This document shows, piece by piece, positions 1 to 8,170 of a DNA stretch of 13,121 bases. The stretch comes from M0108 sp937862735 (GTDB lineage: Bacteria; Pseudomonadota; Gammaproteobacteria; Chromatiales; Chromatiaceae), in contig CALMDH010000002.1 of NCBI GenBank assembly GCA_937862735.1, forward strand, positions 1 to 13,121. Reading direction: 5' to 3'. Position 1 is the stretch's first letter. Each line of letters begins with the position of its first letter. The notes under the pieces were generated by a model. That model saw only the letters and a list, made by a program, of their open reading frames with translations. It had not been told where the DNA came from and made no database searches. Both the position numbers and the translations under genes were made by a program.

Positions 1-2
1 GC

Positions 3-18
3 AAAATCCGGGGATTTT
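3..18 (-). terminator. Short hairpin at window edge, possible terminator
   Basis: A perfect 7-bp inverted repeat (AAAATCC, then GGATTTT, 2-nt spacer) lies about 80 nt past the stop codon of the large oxidoreductase gene. One arm of the stem ends in four T residues on either strand, which resembles a small intrinsic terminator. The stem is AT-rich and the tail cannot be judged because the window stops here. This is a weak call. Confidence 0.3.
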
Positions 19-71
19 GGCCTGGAGGGCGGGGCAGAATGACAAAGATGGGTTAAGCCATGCTTCGACAG

Positions 72-93
72 ATAGTCGCAATGTTGCGGCTAT
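72..93 (-). other. Hairpin just after the oxidoreductase stop codon
   Basis: A 10-bp inverted repeat with a 2-nt loop spans 72-81 and 84-93 and ends 2 nt from the stop codon at 96-98. One pair is imperfect: G-U if read as + strand RNA, C-A mismatch if read from the - strand. No T-tract follows on the - strand, so it is not a textbook intrinsic terminator. It could protect the mRNA 3' end or help termination by another route. Confidence 0.35.
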
Positions 94-95
94 TA

Positions 96-3000
96 TCACA
101 ATAACACCATGTCGATCCCTCCCCGGCTGATCTGATCAAGAAATCGCTGTTGCCATGACTCGCCGAAGCGTCTTCTGGCCAGTTCCGTGACGATGTAGTC
201 CGTGACCAGGCCGGTGTCATCGGTATATTTGGCGAGCCCCTGTAGGCAAGCCGGGCAGGATGTCAGCAATTTGACCCTGCCTATGGCTTTATCTTGTTCG
301 ATCAAATGGCGTAAGGCCTCTACCAAGGATTCTTGTTTACGAAAACGCAACTGATTGGCGATATCGGGCCTTGCGGTTCCTAAGGTGCCAGCCTCACCGC
401 AGCAACGCTCCGTAAGGGTGACGGGCTGGTTTAGCAGGCTGGTCGCTACCTTCTGTGGCGGATGGGTTTTCATTGGGCTGTGGCACGGGTCGTGAAAGAG
501 GTAGTGGGTAAACGACCCGTCATCGCTACCCGTCCTAATGGAATTGGCGGATCGGGCGTTACCACGGTTCCGGAAGTCTGACTGGGGGGCCCCGATGGAA
601 CTCTCCGCCGCTGAGATTTGGTCATCCGCGGACGGGGTAAGCCCTTTCTCCATCAGGTATTCATGAATGTCCAGCAACCGACAACCGGGAAATATGCGCC
701 CAAACTCGTAACGCATGAGTTGATCCATGCAGGTGCCGCACGAGACGATGACGGTGCGGATATCCAAGTAATTAAGCGTGTTGGCGACGCGATGAAAGAG
801 CACGCGGTTCTCCATGGTCAACCGCTTGCCCTGGTCCTCGAGGCCTGCGGCACTCTGCGGATAGCCGCAACAGAGATAGCCGGGAGGGAGCACGGTCTGA
901 ACGCCCTGGGAGTAGAGCAGGGCCAGCGAGGCCAGGCCGATATCGGCAAAAATCCGCTCGGAGCCGCAGCCGGGAAAATAAAAGACGGCCTCCATCTCCT
1001 CGGCTGAGCGGGCAGGATCCCGGATGATGGGTATCTGGGTAGCGTCCTCCAGCGCCAGCACCTGCCTAAAGCCCCGTTTGGGCACCTCCACCCGGATCGG
1101 CCGGCGCACCATCTCCTTGGCCAGGGTCAGGCTCTTGGGGGCGCCGGTAGTCGCTGCCGGACGCCGATCGCTTGCAAAGAGGCCCAGACGGCGGGCGACC
1201 CCGCTGGTGAGGCTCAAAGCGCGAAAGCCCCAGCGGCCCAGGCCGGTGCGTAGCAGGCGGATGACCCGGGGGTCCTTGGCGCCCAAAAAGCGCATGGCCG
1301 CCCAGGCCCCGGGGCTAAAGCGTTTACGGCGCCGCTCGACCAGAATGCGGCGCAGGCGGGTGGTCACCTCGCCAAAGTCGATGTTGACCGGGCAGGGTGT
1401 CTGGCACTTGTGGCAGATTGTGCAGTGGTCGGCTAGGTCGTTCATCTCCGCGAAGTGGCGGCGGGATAGGCCCCGGCGAGTCTGTTCCTCATAAAGGAAG
1501 GCCTCGATGATCAGACCGGTAGCCAGGATCTTGTTGCGGGGCGAATAAAGTAGGTTGGCCCGCGGCACCTGAGTCATGCATACCGGCTTGCATTTGCCGC
1601 AGCGTAGGCAGTGCTTGATGTCGTCGTTGAGCGCGCCTAATTCCGTCTCCTCCAGGATGATGGCCTCTTGGCTGACCAGGCGCAGAGAAGGGGTATAGGC
1701 AACTTCCAATCCTGAGCCAGGCAGGAGTTTGCCGGGATTGAAACGTCCTTCGGGATCGATCTCGGCCTTGTAACGGACGAAGGCCTCGAGCTTTTCGGCT
1801 TCCAAAAACTGGATCTTGGTCAGGCCGATGCCATGTTCGCCGGAGATGACGCCGCCGAGTTCAGCGGCCAGGGCCATGATGCGTGTCACAACTAGGTCGG
1901 CCTCGTGCAACATGGCGTAATTCGACGAGTGGACAGGGATATTGGTGTGGACGTTGCCATCGCCTGCATGCATGTGCAGGGCCACGAACAGCCGGCTTTC
2001 ACGTACCCGACCATGAATGGCGGCCAGGCGCTCACGCACGGCCGTCATATCCTGACCACTGAAGATTTCATCCAGACGCTGCCGTGCCTCTTTTTTCAGG
2101 GACTGGCGCAGGTCCCGCCGCAGGAGCAGGTCGAGTAGGCGATCACCTGGCCGAATGAGGTCTCGTTCCGGCACGCGCAGAAGGACTCTCTGGCCGTCAG
2201 CCTGGGCATCCAGATGGACGAGGATGGCCTGCCAACGATCAATCGCTTCCTGGAGCACAGCGCGCGCGGTCTGACATTTGGCTGCCAAAATGGCGCCCGA
2301 CTCTTCGGAATCCTCATAGCCAGGCCAGGAGCGGGCCTCGCGCATGTCTCCGTCCAAATACTCCAGCCAGGCATCCAGGATCTTCAGTTTGTTGGCGATA
2401 GACTGCTCGATGTTGATCCGTTCGATGCCGCGGGAATAATCCGCCAGCCGCTCCAGCGGAATAACGACGTCCTCGTTAATTTTGAAGGCGTTGGTATGGC
2501 GCGAGATAGCCGCGGTACGGGCTCGATCCAACCAGAAGCGTCGGCGCGCCTCGGGACTCGCCGCGATGAAACCCTCACCCTGACGGGCTTGGGTCAGGGC
2601 GACCACCTCCCGCGCGGCCGCTTCGACCTCGTCCTCGTCATCGGCGACCAGGTCTGCCAGGAGTACCATTTTGGGTAACTCGGCCCGGGGGGCCTTGGTG
2701 GAATAATCCAGGGCGCGCAAATAGCGCTCGTCCAGGTGCTCCAGCCCAGCGATCTGAACCCCAGACAAGGCATCGATGTGGTTTTTGATTTCCAGGATGG
2801 CTGGCACCGCCAGGGAAAGATCAACACCGAAGAACTCCATGCACACTGTACGAGAGTAACTGGGCAGGCGATGCAGCAAAAAACGGGCTGAGGTGATCAG
2901 CCCATCACAGCCCTCCTTCTGCACCCCTGGCAGGCCGGAGAGGAACTTGTCGGTCACGTCCTTGCCGAGGCCAGCCTTGCGAAAGGCCTGGCCGGGGAGG

Positions 3001-4055
3001 GTTAGCAGGGCCGCTGGACCCTTGGATGTTCTGCCATTCCTTTCAAAATAGCTGATACGAAATCGCACCTTGGCCTGGCCATGGATCTTGCCCAGATTGT
3101 GGCCCAGGCGCTCGACCTCCAGCCAATCCCCCCCGGGCGTCACCAGACGCCAGGAGACCAGATTATCCAGGGTGGTACCCCACAGCACCGCCTTCTTGCC
3201 CCCGGCGTTCATGGCGATGTTGCCACCGATTGTGGAAGCATCCTGGGAGGTCGGATCGACCGCGAACACCAGGCCAGCCGCCTCCGCCACCTCGGCGACG
3301 CGCCGGGTGATGGCGCCCGCGCCGCATCTCACCGTTGGATAGAGTCCCGGCAGATCCGGCAACGGCTGCTGTTCGATGGCGGAGATGGCATCCAACTTTT
3401 CTGTATTGATAACGGCGCACCAGGGTGCCAGCGGCACTGCCGAACCCGTATAGCCCGTTCCGCCACCCCTCGGGATCAGGCTAAGGCCAGAGTCCAGGCA
3501 GGCCCGCACGATCGGGGCCATCTCGGCCTCCGTGTCTGGAGTAATGACGACGAAAGGCAGTTCCACACGCCAGTCAGTGGCATCGGTCGCGTGAGCCACC
3601 CGGGCAAGGCCGCTAAAGTCGAGGTTATCGGCGCTTGTGATACCTGCAAAGGCCTTGCGGCACTCCTCCCGGCGACATGCCATCGCCACCAGCCATTCCC
3701 CAAAAGCGACCACCGCCTCCCTGGCCGCCAGCAAGAGCCGCTCAGCCAGTTGGTTGTTGTTCAACCGCAGCTCAAACTGATCCAGCCGGTGTCGCAGGGC
3801 GCCGAGCAGCAGTTGCCGGCGCACGCGATCCTCTAATAAATCATCCTGTAGAAAGGGGTTACGGGTGATGACCCACATGTCCCCCAGGACCTCGAACAGC
3901 ATGCGGGCCGAACGTCCGGTGCGCCGGGTACTCCGCAACTCTTCGATAAGATTCCACATTTCCAGACCCAGGAAGCGAATCACGATCTCCCGGTCCGAAA
4001 ATGAGGTGTAGTTGTAGGGAATTTCGCGGATACGTTGGTGCTGAGGAGTAGACAT
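96..4055 (-). CDS. FAD-linked oxidase / Fe-S oxidoreductase with DUF3683-like N-terminus
   Basis: A 1319-residue cytoplasmic or membrane-associated redox protein, probably a 2-hydroxyacid (D-lactate or glycolate type) dehydrogenase passing electrons through Fe-S clusters, perhaps to quinone. Order of parts: a DUF3683-like N-terminus (about 8-130); an FAD_binding_4 domain (about 167-310, with glycine-rich RGGGTGYTG); an FAD-oxidase C domain (about 405-780, with HAGDGNVH and GEHGIGLTK); two CxxCxxCxxxC ferredoxin motifs (Cys 816/819/822/826 and 878/881/884/888); and two CCG-type heterodisulfide-reductase-like domains (CCG at about 1062 and 1218). The layout is like GlcD fused to GlcF, or E. coli YdiJ. 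I chose the ATG at 4055 because family similarity begins just after it. The frame stays open to 4136, but those 27 residues look like non-homologous leader, and neither start has a clear ribosome binding site. The natural substrate cannot be read from the sequence. Confidence 0.9.
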   Translation of the reverse strand: MSTPQHQRIREIPYNYTSFSDREIVIRFLGLEMWNLIEELRSTRRTGRSARMLFEVLGDMWVITRNPFLQDDLLEDRVRRQLLLGALRHRLDQFELRLNNNQLAERLLLAAREAVVAFGEWLVAMACRREECRKAFAGITSADNLDFSGLARVAHATDATDWRVELPFVVITPDTEAEMAPIVRACLDSGLSLIPRGGGTGYTGSAVPLAPWCAVINTEKLDAISAIEQQPLPDLPGLYPTVRCGAGAITRRVAEVAEAAGLVFAVDPTSQDASTIGGNIAMNAGGKKAVLWGTTLDNLVSWRLVTPGGDWLEVERLGHNLGKIHGQAKVRFRISYFERNGRTSKGPAALLTLPGQAFRKAGLGKDVTDKFLSGLPGVQKEGCDGLITSARFLLHRLPSYSRTVCMEFFGVDLSLAVPAILEIKNHIDALSGVQIAGLEHLDERYLRALDYSTKAPRAELPKMVLLADLVADDEDEVEAAAREVVALTQARQGEGFIAASPEARRRFWLDRARTAAISRHTNAFKINEDVVIPLERLADYSRGIERINIEQSIANKLKILDAWLEYLDGDMREARSWPGYEDSEESGAILAAKCQTARAVLQEAIDRWQAILVHLDAQADGQRVLLRVPERDLIRPGDRLLDLLLRRDLRQSLKKEARQRLDEIFSGQDMTAVRERLAAIHGRVRESRLFVALHMHAGDGNVHTNIPVHSSNYAMLHEADLVVTRIMALAAELGGVISGEHGIGLTKIQFLEAEKLEAFVRYKAEIDPEGRFNPGKLLPGSGLEVAYTPSLRLVSQEAIILEETELGALNDDIKHCLRCGKCKPVCMTQVPRANLLYSPRNKILATGLIIEAFLYEEQTRRGLSRRHFAEMNDLADHCTICHKCQTPCPVNIDFGEVTTRLRRILVERRRKRFSPGAWAAMRFLGAKDPRVIRLLRTGLGRWGFRALSLTSGVARRLGLFASDRRPAATTGAPKSLTLAKEMVRRPIRVEVPKRGFRQVLALEDATQIPIIRDPARSAEEMEAVFYFPGCGSERIFADIGLASLALLYSQGVQTVLPPGYLCCGYPQSAAGLEDQGKRLTMENRVLFHRVANTLNYLDIRTVIVSCGTCMDQLMRYEFGRIFPGCRLLDIHEYLMEKGLTPSADDQISAAESSIGAPQSDFRNRGNARSANSIRTGSDDGSFTHYLFHDPCHSPMKTHPPQKVATSLLNQPVTLTERCCGEAGTLGTARPDIANQLRFRKQESLVEALRHLIEQDKAIGRVKLLTSCPACLQGLAKYTDDTGLVTDYIVTELARRRFGESWQQRFLDQISRGGIDMVLL

Positions 4056-4154
4056 GGGCTTCGGAGGAGGGGAAGGATAGCCAGATGATTTATGGTAAAC
4101 TAAAGCAAAAGGAATCCAAAGTAGAAATTGGATCATTCAGGAGATTTGATTCAA

Positions 4155-4183
4155 TTGGCTCGAGATACTTATGGGGCTATAAT
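4155..4183 (+). promoter_or_regulatory. Sigma70-type promoter for the glycosyltransferase arm
   Basis: TTGGCT (4155-4160) is followed after exactly 17 nt by a perfect TATAAT (4178-4183). Transcription would begin near 4190, leaving a leader of only about 15 nt before the ATG at 4205. It sits in the 149-nt divergent gap between the oxidoreductase gene (- strand) and the first glycosyltransferase gene (+ strand). The -35 box matches 4 of 6 consensus bases. No equally good promoter was seen for the - strand gene. Confidence 0.55.
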
Positions 4184-4204
4184 TAGAGCTTTTATTTGAT
4201 ATCC

Positions 4205-5074
4205 ATGGTGGAAGGTGGATTAAGAACTCAAGGGTTTAACAGACCCTCGACCCTGGTCGATCCGTTATTGACGGTTATCACGGTTGTGTACAATGGTGCC
4301 TCACATATCGAGAAGGCTATTCAAAGTGTATTGAGTCAAGACTACTTGAATATTGAATACATCATTATTGATGGCTGCTCAAGCGATGGTACCATTGATG
4401 TAATCCAGCGTTATGAAAATAAAATTGATTATTGGATGAGCGCACCTGACCAGGGCATATATGATGCAATGAACAAGGGCATCATGCTTTCCAGAGGGAA
4501 ACTGATTGGATTCCTAAACTCGGACGATTACTACGAGCCTGGCGCGATCAGGGCGGTGATTGAGGATTATAAGAATAAGTGCTGCAGGGGAATTTATTAT
4601 GGTAATAGTTTTGTGATTCAGGCTGACCTTCGTATCCGTTACCTTTCTATTGGCAATGCTCGTCTCTGGCGCGGGTTGGGCTTCAAGCATCAGGCCATGT
4701 TCGTTCATCGTGATATCCATAAACTATTTGGCCAGTATAATCCCGCTTACCGAATTGCCGCAGACTATGATTTCGTTTTGAGCGCAGTTTTAAAAGGAGT
4801 AAAATTGATACATATCGATAAAACCCTTGTTAATTACAGTAACACGGGGGCCAGTGGGATCAATCGAATCGAAACCTTGAACGAAATTAGAACCATTGGG
4901 CAAAGGCATTTTGGGTTCTTCAGCCTCCCCCACCTTGGTTTCCTGCTAGTATTTTCAAGGGTCTATTTATTTCAAGTTGCCGGAAGATTGATAGCTATTA
5001 TTTTCGGAGACAAGGCGCTTGTTGCGGTTAGATCCGTATATACGAAATTTAAACATGACAGTAGAGTGATATAA
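4205..5074 (+). CDS. Family 2 glycosyltransferase, single domain
   Basis: A 289-residue GT-A fold glycosyltransferase, probably adding one sugar during surface-polysaccharide assembly at the inner face of the cytoplasmic membrane. The start of the fold is clear (LLTVITVVYN at about 21-30, then SVLSQDYLNIEYIIIDG). A metal/nucleotide-binding acidic motif is present (NSDDYY at 105-110), as is a likely catalytic-base region (AADYDF at 185-190). The PDQGIYDAMNKG segment is typical of the WcaE-like branch of GT2. The C-terminus (about 243-270) is hydrophobic and may lie on the membrane. An in-frame TTG at 4196 would add three residues. I prefer the ATG at 4205, although neither start has a Shine-Dalgarno sequence. 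It is the first gene of the + strand arm and is followed after 80 nt by a second glycosyltransferase. Donor and acceptor sugars are unknown. Confidence 0.88.
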   Translation: MVEGGLRTQGFNRPSTLVDPLLTVITVVYNGASHIEKAIQSVLSQDYLNIEYIIIDGCSSDGTIDVIQRYENKIDYWMSAPDQGIYDAMNKGIMLSRGKLIGFLNSDDYYEPGAIRAVIEDYKNKCCRGIYYGNSFVIQADLRIRYLSIGNARLWRGLGFKHQAMFVHRDIHKLFGQYNPAYRIAADYDFVLSAVLKGVKLIHIDKTLVNYSNTGASGINRIETLNEIRTIGQRHFGFFSLPHLGFLLVFSRVYLFQVAGRLIAIIFGDKALVAVRSVYTKFKHDSRVI

Positions 5075-5154
5075 TTTTTTGGTAAATTATTTACAAGGAA
5101 TCATTAGTCTAAACTCCTAAATATTGTAATATACCACGTCCGGCGTATTAAAAA

Positions 5155-7227
5155 ATGTCCAGTTCAATCCCGCGATTGGTCTTGCTTGCCATCCATGTGC
5201 TTCGTACCGAAGGGTTGTGGGTACTGCTTAAAAAAATTCGGCGCCGGATTCAAGTTGTCGCCTACAGGCCCCAAAAGCCCAAACTTATTCCTATGTCGGA
5301 GCCCTTTGGTCCCCTAACTTTGCCCAAGCCAGATGACGGCCCAAGGGTCTCGGTGATCATTCCCACCCGTGGTGGAATTACTTACACCCATTACTGCCTG
5401 GTTGCACTTTGCAGATGCGAGGATAAAACCACTTTTGAAGTTATCGTCATTGATGATGAGCCGACTGGCGAGACCGCGGTTCGACTAGGCAATTATGACA
5501 ATCTGCGATTGATTCGAAATGAGGAAAATCTAGGTTTTGTCCTTTCTTGCAACCGTGGTGCGGCAATTGCCAAGGGCGATTATCTGATTTTTCTCAATAA
5601 TGATACCCAGGTCCAACCGGGATGGCTTGATGCCTTGATATGGACCTTCGAGCATCAGCCAAATGCAGGGTTGGTGGGCAGTCGTTTGATCTATCCCGAT
5701 GGTAGGCAACAGGAGGCAGGAGGGATTGTATTTAAGGATGGATCAGCTTGGAATTATGGTCACCTGGATGATCCCTATCGCCCCGAATACAGTTATTTAC
5801 GAGAGCCTGATTATGTGTCAGGTGCGGCCCTCGCTATTCCTCGTAAACTCTTTCTGGAGGTGGGTGGCTTTAATCCCATTTATGCACCTGGGTATTACGA
5901 GGACACGGATCTCGCCTTTCGTCTGCGGGAAGCCGGCTACCACATCTACTATCAACCCTGCTCAAAAGTCCTGCATTTTGAAGGCGTGAGCGCCGGAAGA
6001 GACGAATCCTCGCCAATGGGCATGAAGCAGTTCCAAGTCGTCAATCGCGAAAAATTTTACCAGCGGTGGCGCAAGGAACTGGTAAAACACGGTGAACGGG
6101 GAGAAGAACTTGAACATCAGAAGGAGCGCCGGGTCCGACGCCGTGCCTTTGTTGTCGACATCTACCTGCCCACCCCCGATCGTGAATCAGGCTCCCTGCG
6201 CTTGGTCAACCTCTTTTCGCTGTTGCAGGAAATTGGCTTCAAGGTCACCTTTGCCGCTACCAATCTGGAAGCTCCTGAAGCTTATGTGACCGCCTTGCAG
6301 CGTGAGGGCATTGAGGTCCTTTACCGTCCTTACGTCAAATCGATCTCTAGATACCTCAAGGCTAGGGGGGGCGAATATGACCTCGTTATCCTTAGTCGTG
6401 CTGATGCCGCGGTCGAACTGATGGAGGTTGCAAGACGCAACTGTCCCAACGCTCGTTTAGTATTTGACACCGTAGATTTGCATTTCTTACGAGAGCAACG
6501 CTTAGCGGCGCTCACCGGCGACCAAACCACCCGAAGGTTAGCCGTCTATCGACGGCGCGAGGAACTTGACTTGATCGCCCAGGCTGATATGACCCTGGTG
6601 GTAAGCCCCATAGAGCGGGACCTACTTTCCAGAGAAATACCAGAAGCGGATGTCCGGACCCTCTCCAACATCCACCAAATTCAGGGTTCAAAGACTCCTT
6701 TTGCCGAGCGGCATGATATTTTTTTCATTGGCTCCTTTACTCACCCCCCAAACACTGATGCAGTATTGTGGTTTTGTCGTGAGATACTTTCCCTGATTAT
6801 CGCTAAAATTCCCGCGCTACAATTTTTTGTAATAGGGGCCGACCCACCGACGGAAATTCGTTCCCTGGCCTCAAATCATGTACGAATTTTGGGCCATGTG
6901 CCCGACCTGAGTCCCTATCTGGATGGTTGTCGACTATCCGTTGCACCCCTACGTTACGGCGCCGGGGTCAAAGGAAAGATTAATCAGAGCCTGGCGTATG
7001 GCGTTCCAGTTGTAGGAACCAGCATCGCGGTAGAAGGGATGTTTTTGGAAGATGGCGAATCGGTGCTTATCGCTGACAAGCCTCAAGATTTTGCCGAAGC
7101 CGTGGAGAAGCTTTACCGGAATCCAGAAATATGGACACGCCTGTCTGCCGGGGGGCTAGCCATGATGGAGGCTCATTTTAGCTTTACCAGCGCCCGAAAA
7201 GCGTTATTGGATCTCGTGGGGGGGTGA
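5155..7227 (+). CDS. Bifunctional glycosyltransferase, GT2-GT4 fusion
   Basis: A 690-residue protein with two catalytic modules. Residues about 64-310 form a GT2 domain: VSVIIPTRGG, a LNND metal-binding motif at 147-150, and YYEDTDLAFRLREAGY at 247-262. A basic linker at about 311-330 leads to a GT-B/GT4 domain (about 331-690), which shows DIFFIGSF at 521-528, ILGHVPDLSPYL and the donor-binding region RYGAGVKGKINQSLAYG. Such fusions probably add two successive sugars, one inverting (GT2) and one usually retaining (GT4). The ATG at 5155 has no evident Shine-Dalgarno sequence, but the coding frame and the family N-terminus fit it. The 80-nt gap before it (5075-5154) is AT-rich with only weak promoter-like hexamers, so co-transcription with the upstream gene is likely. 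No transmembrane helix is obvious. Confidence 0.9.
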   Translation: MSSSIPRLVLLAIHVLRTEGLWVLLKKIRRRIQVVAYRPQKPKLIPMSEPFGPLTLPKPDDGPRVSVIIPTRGGITYTHYCLVALCRCEDKTTFEVIVIDDEPTGETAVRLGNYDNLRLIRNEENLGFVLSCNRGAAIAKGDYLIFLNNDTQVQPGWLDALIWTFEHQPNAGLVGSRLIYPDGRQQEAGGIVFKDGSAWNYGHLDDPYRPEYSYLREPDYVSGAALAIPRKLFLEVGGFNPIYAPGYYEDTDLAFRLREAGYHIYYQPCSKVLHFEGVSAGRDESSPMGMKQFQVVNREKFYQRWRKELVKHGERGEELEHQKERRVRRRAFVVDIYLPTPDRESGSLRLVNLFSLLQEIGFKVTFAATNLEAPEAYVTALQREGIEVLYRPYVKSISRYLKARGGEYDLVILSRADAAVELMEVARRNCPNARLVFDTVDLHFLREQRLAALTGDQTTRRLAVYRRREELDLIAQADMTLVVSPIERDLLSREIPEADVRTLSNIHQIQGSKTPFAERHDIFFIGSFTHPPNTDAVLWFCREILSLIIAKIPALQFFVIGADPPTEIRSLASNHVRILGHVPDLSPYLDGCRLSVAPLRYGAGVKGKINQSLAYGVPVVGTSIAVEGMFLEDGESVLIADKPQDFAEAVEKLYRNPEIWTRLSAGGLAMMEAHFSFTSARKALLDLVGG

Positions 7228-7327
7228 TCATCCTTTGGACAAGCTCTTCTTCCTACTATTGGCGTGGTAGTAATTCGCTTTCCATGTATTCAGGCACTCC
7301 TTCAATGCTCTCCAAAATAGGAAAAGA

Positions 7328-7344
7328 CTCTTTAGAACAAAGAG
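7328..7344 (-). terminator. Weak hairpin between convergent arms
   Basis: A perfect 6-bp stem (CTCTTT/AAAGAG) with a 5-nt loop lies about 50 nt past the ATPase stop codon. On the - strand it is followed by the T-rich run TCTTTTCC. The 166-nt convergent gap (7228-7393) also has an outer 8-bp inverted repeat, CCTACTAT at 7252-7259 and ATAGTAGG at 7345-7352. Low stem GC makes this a poor terminator, so the call is tentative. Confidence 0.25.
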
Positions 7345-7393
7345 ATAGTAGGCTGTCTGGATGAAGGAAGGGATATCGACCTTTGACACGGCA

Positions 7394-8161
7394 TTATTTT
7401 AGATGGGGGTTCAATAATATGTGATATTGCTCAAAAACCTCCTCAATTGGTCCAGAGCCGATTACCCGTCCATGTTCCATCAACAGCGCTTTGTTGCACA
7501 TTTGCCTGATGAGGATCTCCGAGTGTGAAGATAAAACGATGATGGAAACTTGCTGCGTAAACTGCTTCAAGCGTTCACTAGCTTTTTGCAGAAAGGCGGC
7601 ATCGCCTGCTCCAATGCCTTCGTCGATTAATAGGATATCGGGTGGAACCGCAGTCGAGATCGCGAAGGCGAGTCGCATCTGCATACCAGCGGAGTAGGTT
7701 CGGATAGGTAGATTCAAAAAATCTCCCAACTCAGTGAAATCGGCGATCTCGTCAACGTGGTCGCTGATCTGTTTGCGCGTCAGACCTAGATAAAGTCCAC
7801 GTAGTACGATGTTTTCATAGCCGGTACTTTCAGGGTCCATCCCGAGATGGATATCAAAAAGAGGTACGGTCTTACCTTCAACAGCTACGCGCCCCGCATT
7901 GGGTTCATAAATGTTCGCGAGAACTCGCAACAGAGTAGTTTTTCCAGCTCCATTGTGGCCAACTAATCCTATCCTATCGCCGCTTCTTAAGTGCAGATTA
8001 ATATCCCGTAGGGCATCCACCACGGTGATCTTTTGGGATCCTCCCCCAGGATGTATTTGGCCACCCGTAGCGCTTTGAATTAGGCGGTTCTTGATAGACC
8101 GGGATGCGGAAGCATAGACCGGAAATGAGACCGTGACATGTTCCAGACTGATAGACGCCAT
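7394..8161 (-). CDS. wzt: Polysaccharide ABC exporter ATPase (Wzt/KpsT type), short form
   Basis: A 255-residue cytoplasmic ATPase that would power export of an O-antigen, capsule or similar glycan together with the neighbouring permease. Visible motifs are Walker A GHNGAGKT (68-75), signature YSAGM (156-160), Walker B ILLIDE (176-181) and the switch histidine in SSHS (H213). The N-terminal segment up to about residue 50, before the core, is typical of the Wzt/TagH/KpsT subfamily. The protein stops shortly after the nucleotide-binding domain. Classic O-antigen Wzt proteins carry a further glycan-binding domain of about 150-180 residues, absent here, so in length it resembles KpsT. The ATG at 8161 is 9 nt after the permease stop codon, which suggests translational coupling. 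No strong Shine-Dalgarno sequence is seen. The symbol wzt reflects family and context. The exported polymer is unknown. Confidence 0.88.
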   Translation of the reverse strand: MASISLEHVTVSFPVYASASRSIKNRLIQSATGGQIHPGGGSQKITVVDALRDINLHLRSGDRIGLVGHNGAGKTTLLRVLANIYEPNAGRVAVEGKTVPLFDIHLGMDPESTGYENIVLRGLYLGLTRKQISDHVDEIADFTELGDFLNLPIRTYSAGMQMRLAFAISTAVPPDILLIDEGIGAGDAAFLQKASERLKQFTQQVSIIVLSSHSEILIRQMCNKALLMEHGRVIGSGPIEEVFEQYHILLNPHLK

Positions 8162-8170
8162 GATAATGGC

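Noticed and set aside
3081..3836. 251-codon open frame on the + strand
   Set aside because: It lies antisense to the GC-rich FAD-binding part of the oxidoreductase, whose - strand translation carries clear family motifs. The + strand product has none.
4056..4136. 27-residue N-terminal extension of the oxidoreductase
   Set aside because: It begins with a hydrophobic stretch that could suggest a signal peptide, but it has no ribosome binding site, is AT-rich like the intergenic DNA, and precedes the point where family similarity starts.
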